Assembly: GCF_018614775.1 (NCBI RefSeq)
Contig: NZ_JAGGOF010000045.1
Coordinates: 62,001 to 126,000 of the forward strand
DNA length: 64,000 nucleotides
DNA from: Pseudomonas fluorescens
Lineage (GTDB): Bacteria; Pseudomonadota; Gammaproteobacteria; Pseudomonadales; Pseudomonadaceae
Direction of reading: 5' to 3'
The notes below the pieces were generated by a model. That model was given only the letters and a program-made list of their open reading frames with translations. It did no database searches and was not told the DNA's origin. Below are positions 63,289 through 64,000 of the stretch, in pieces; position 1 is the stretch's first letter; each line of letters opens with the position of its first letter. The position numbers and the translations under genes are program-made.

Positions 63289-64000
63289 TCAGTGAGAGTG
63301 ACGCGGCACCTCGGCGCCGCGGCAACCGACCAGGAAGTCGAAGTCGCAGCCCTGGTCCGCTTGCAGCACATGATCGATGTACAACTGGCGGTAGCCGCCC
63401 ACCAACAGCTGTTGCGGCGGGACGAGGTCGGCCAGGCGCGCGGCCAGTTCAGCGTCCGGGATGTCCAGGTGCAGGCGGCCGCTGGCGCAATCCAGTTCGA
63501 TGAAGTCACCTTCCTTCACCGCTGCCAGAGGTCCGCCGGCGGCGGCTTCCGGTGCCACGTGCAGCACCACGGTGCCGTAGGCGGTGCCGCTCATGCGCGC
63601 ATCGGAAATCCGCACCATGTCGGTCACGCCCTGGGCCAGCAGCTTGGCCGGCAAGCCCATGTTGCCCACCTCGGCCATGCCCGGGTAACCCTTGGGCCCG
63701 CAGTTTTTCATCACCAGGATCGAGTTGGCGTCCACGTCCAGCTCCGGGTCGTTGATGCGTGCCTTGTATTCGTCGAAGTTCTCGAACACCACCGCGCGAC
63801 CGCGATGCTGCATCAGCTCGGCCGTCGCGGCGGAAGGCTTGAGCACCGCCCCCAATGGCGCCAGGTTGCCACGCAGCACGCAGATGCCGCCGTCGGCGCG
63901 AATCGGGTTGTCCAGGGGGCGGATGACTTCGTCCTGGCCGTAGATCGGCGCGTCCTTGGTGTTTTCGCCCAGGCTCTTGCCGTTGACCGTCAGGGCGTTC
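63289..64000 (-). CDS. IlvD/Edd-family sugar-acid dehydratase, C-terminal part (cut by window edge)
   Basis: The C-terminal 236 residues of a dihydroxy-acid/6-phosphogluconate dehydratase family enzyme, which holds an iron-sulfur cluster and removes water from a sugar acid. Visible features are GGICVLRGNLAP, NCGPKGYPGMAEVGNM and DARMSGTAYG, the usual C-terminal signature; the protein ends VPRHSH. The N-terminal part with the cluster Cys residues lies outside. With the FadR regulator it more likely degrades an aldonate such as L-arabonate or galactonate than makes branched amino acids. Confidence 0.88.
   Translation of the reverse strand, partial: NALTVNGKSLGENTKDAPIYGQDEVIRPLDNPIRADGGICVLRGNLAPLGAVLKPSAATAELMQHRGRAVVFENFDEYKARINDPELDVDANSILVMKNCGPKGYPGMAEVGNMGLPAKLLAQGVTDMVRISDARMSGTAYGTVVLHVAPEAAAGGPLAAVKEGDFIELDCASGRLHLDIPDAELAARLADLVPPQQLLVGGYRQLYIDHVLQADQGCDFDFLVGCRGAEVPRHSH

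Overview
The window looks like chromosome of a Pseudomonas from the fluorescens group. The evidence is high GC, OprD-type porin and YejABEF genes, the core run fabI-yejFEBA-mltD-gloB-rnhA-dnaQ-nadK-pepN, and many copies of the REP sequence with a GTGGGAGC...GCTCGCGA core typical of these bacteria. No rRNA, tRNA, CRISPR array, transposase or integrase was seen.

Region 1 (1-27.8 kb) is an accessory catabolic island. It starts with a truncated chemoreceptor facing left, divergent from an operon of APC permease, aldehyde dehydrogenase, class III aminotransferase and OprD porin. An IclR regulator then faces a ten-gene operon: ThDP-dependent 2-oxo-acid decarboxylase-like enzyme, aldehyde dehydrogenase, an SDR without its catalytic triad, a seven-Asp-box propeller, a small VOC protein with a complete extradiol-dioxygenase signature, a DUF1185 protein, alpha/beta hydrolase, MhpA-type flavin hydroxylase, MhpD-type hydratase and, after 78 bases, an EutR-like AraC regulator. 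A second amine-type module follows on the minus strand (class III aminotransferase, aldehyde dehydrogenase, cytochrome b561). It is divergent from a second EutR-like regulator and a second, near-duplicate APC permease. An SDR, an EamA transporter and a LysR regulator close the island. A 16-base motif (TGCCGATTYGGGNTAR-like) lies upstream of the chemoreceptor, both permeases and the second aminotransferase, and nowhere else that I found. It probably marks one regulon joining taxis, uptake and transamination. My inference is that the island takes up an amine or amino compound, transaminates it to an aldehyde, oxidises that to an acid, and channels an aromatic 2-oxo-acid or phenolic intermediate through hydroxylation and meta ring cleavage. 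The substrate is not determined.

Region 2 (28-53.5 kb) is core chromosome: fabI with a strong terminator; the YejABEF peptide ABC importer with two adjacent binding proteins; mltD, gloB, a methyltransferase, rnhA, dnaQ; an acetyltransferase, a LysR regulator and a small hypothetical; an NADPH-FMN reductase; arsR-arsB without arsC; DUF1853, nadK, a metallophosphatase, rhomboid protease, yeaC, DUF2797 and pepN. REP elements appear only from 27.96 kb onward.

Region 3 (53.5-64 kb) holds a long perfect inverted repeat, an exported YCF48-type propeller paired with an RND/MMPL exporter, a 1560-residue orphan protein that I read as a dermonecrotic-toxin-domain (DUF6543-like) candidate effector, a FadR-type regulator, and the C-terminal part of an IlvD/Edd sugar-acid dehydratase that runs off the right edge.
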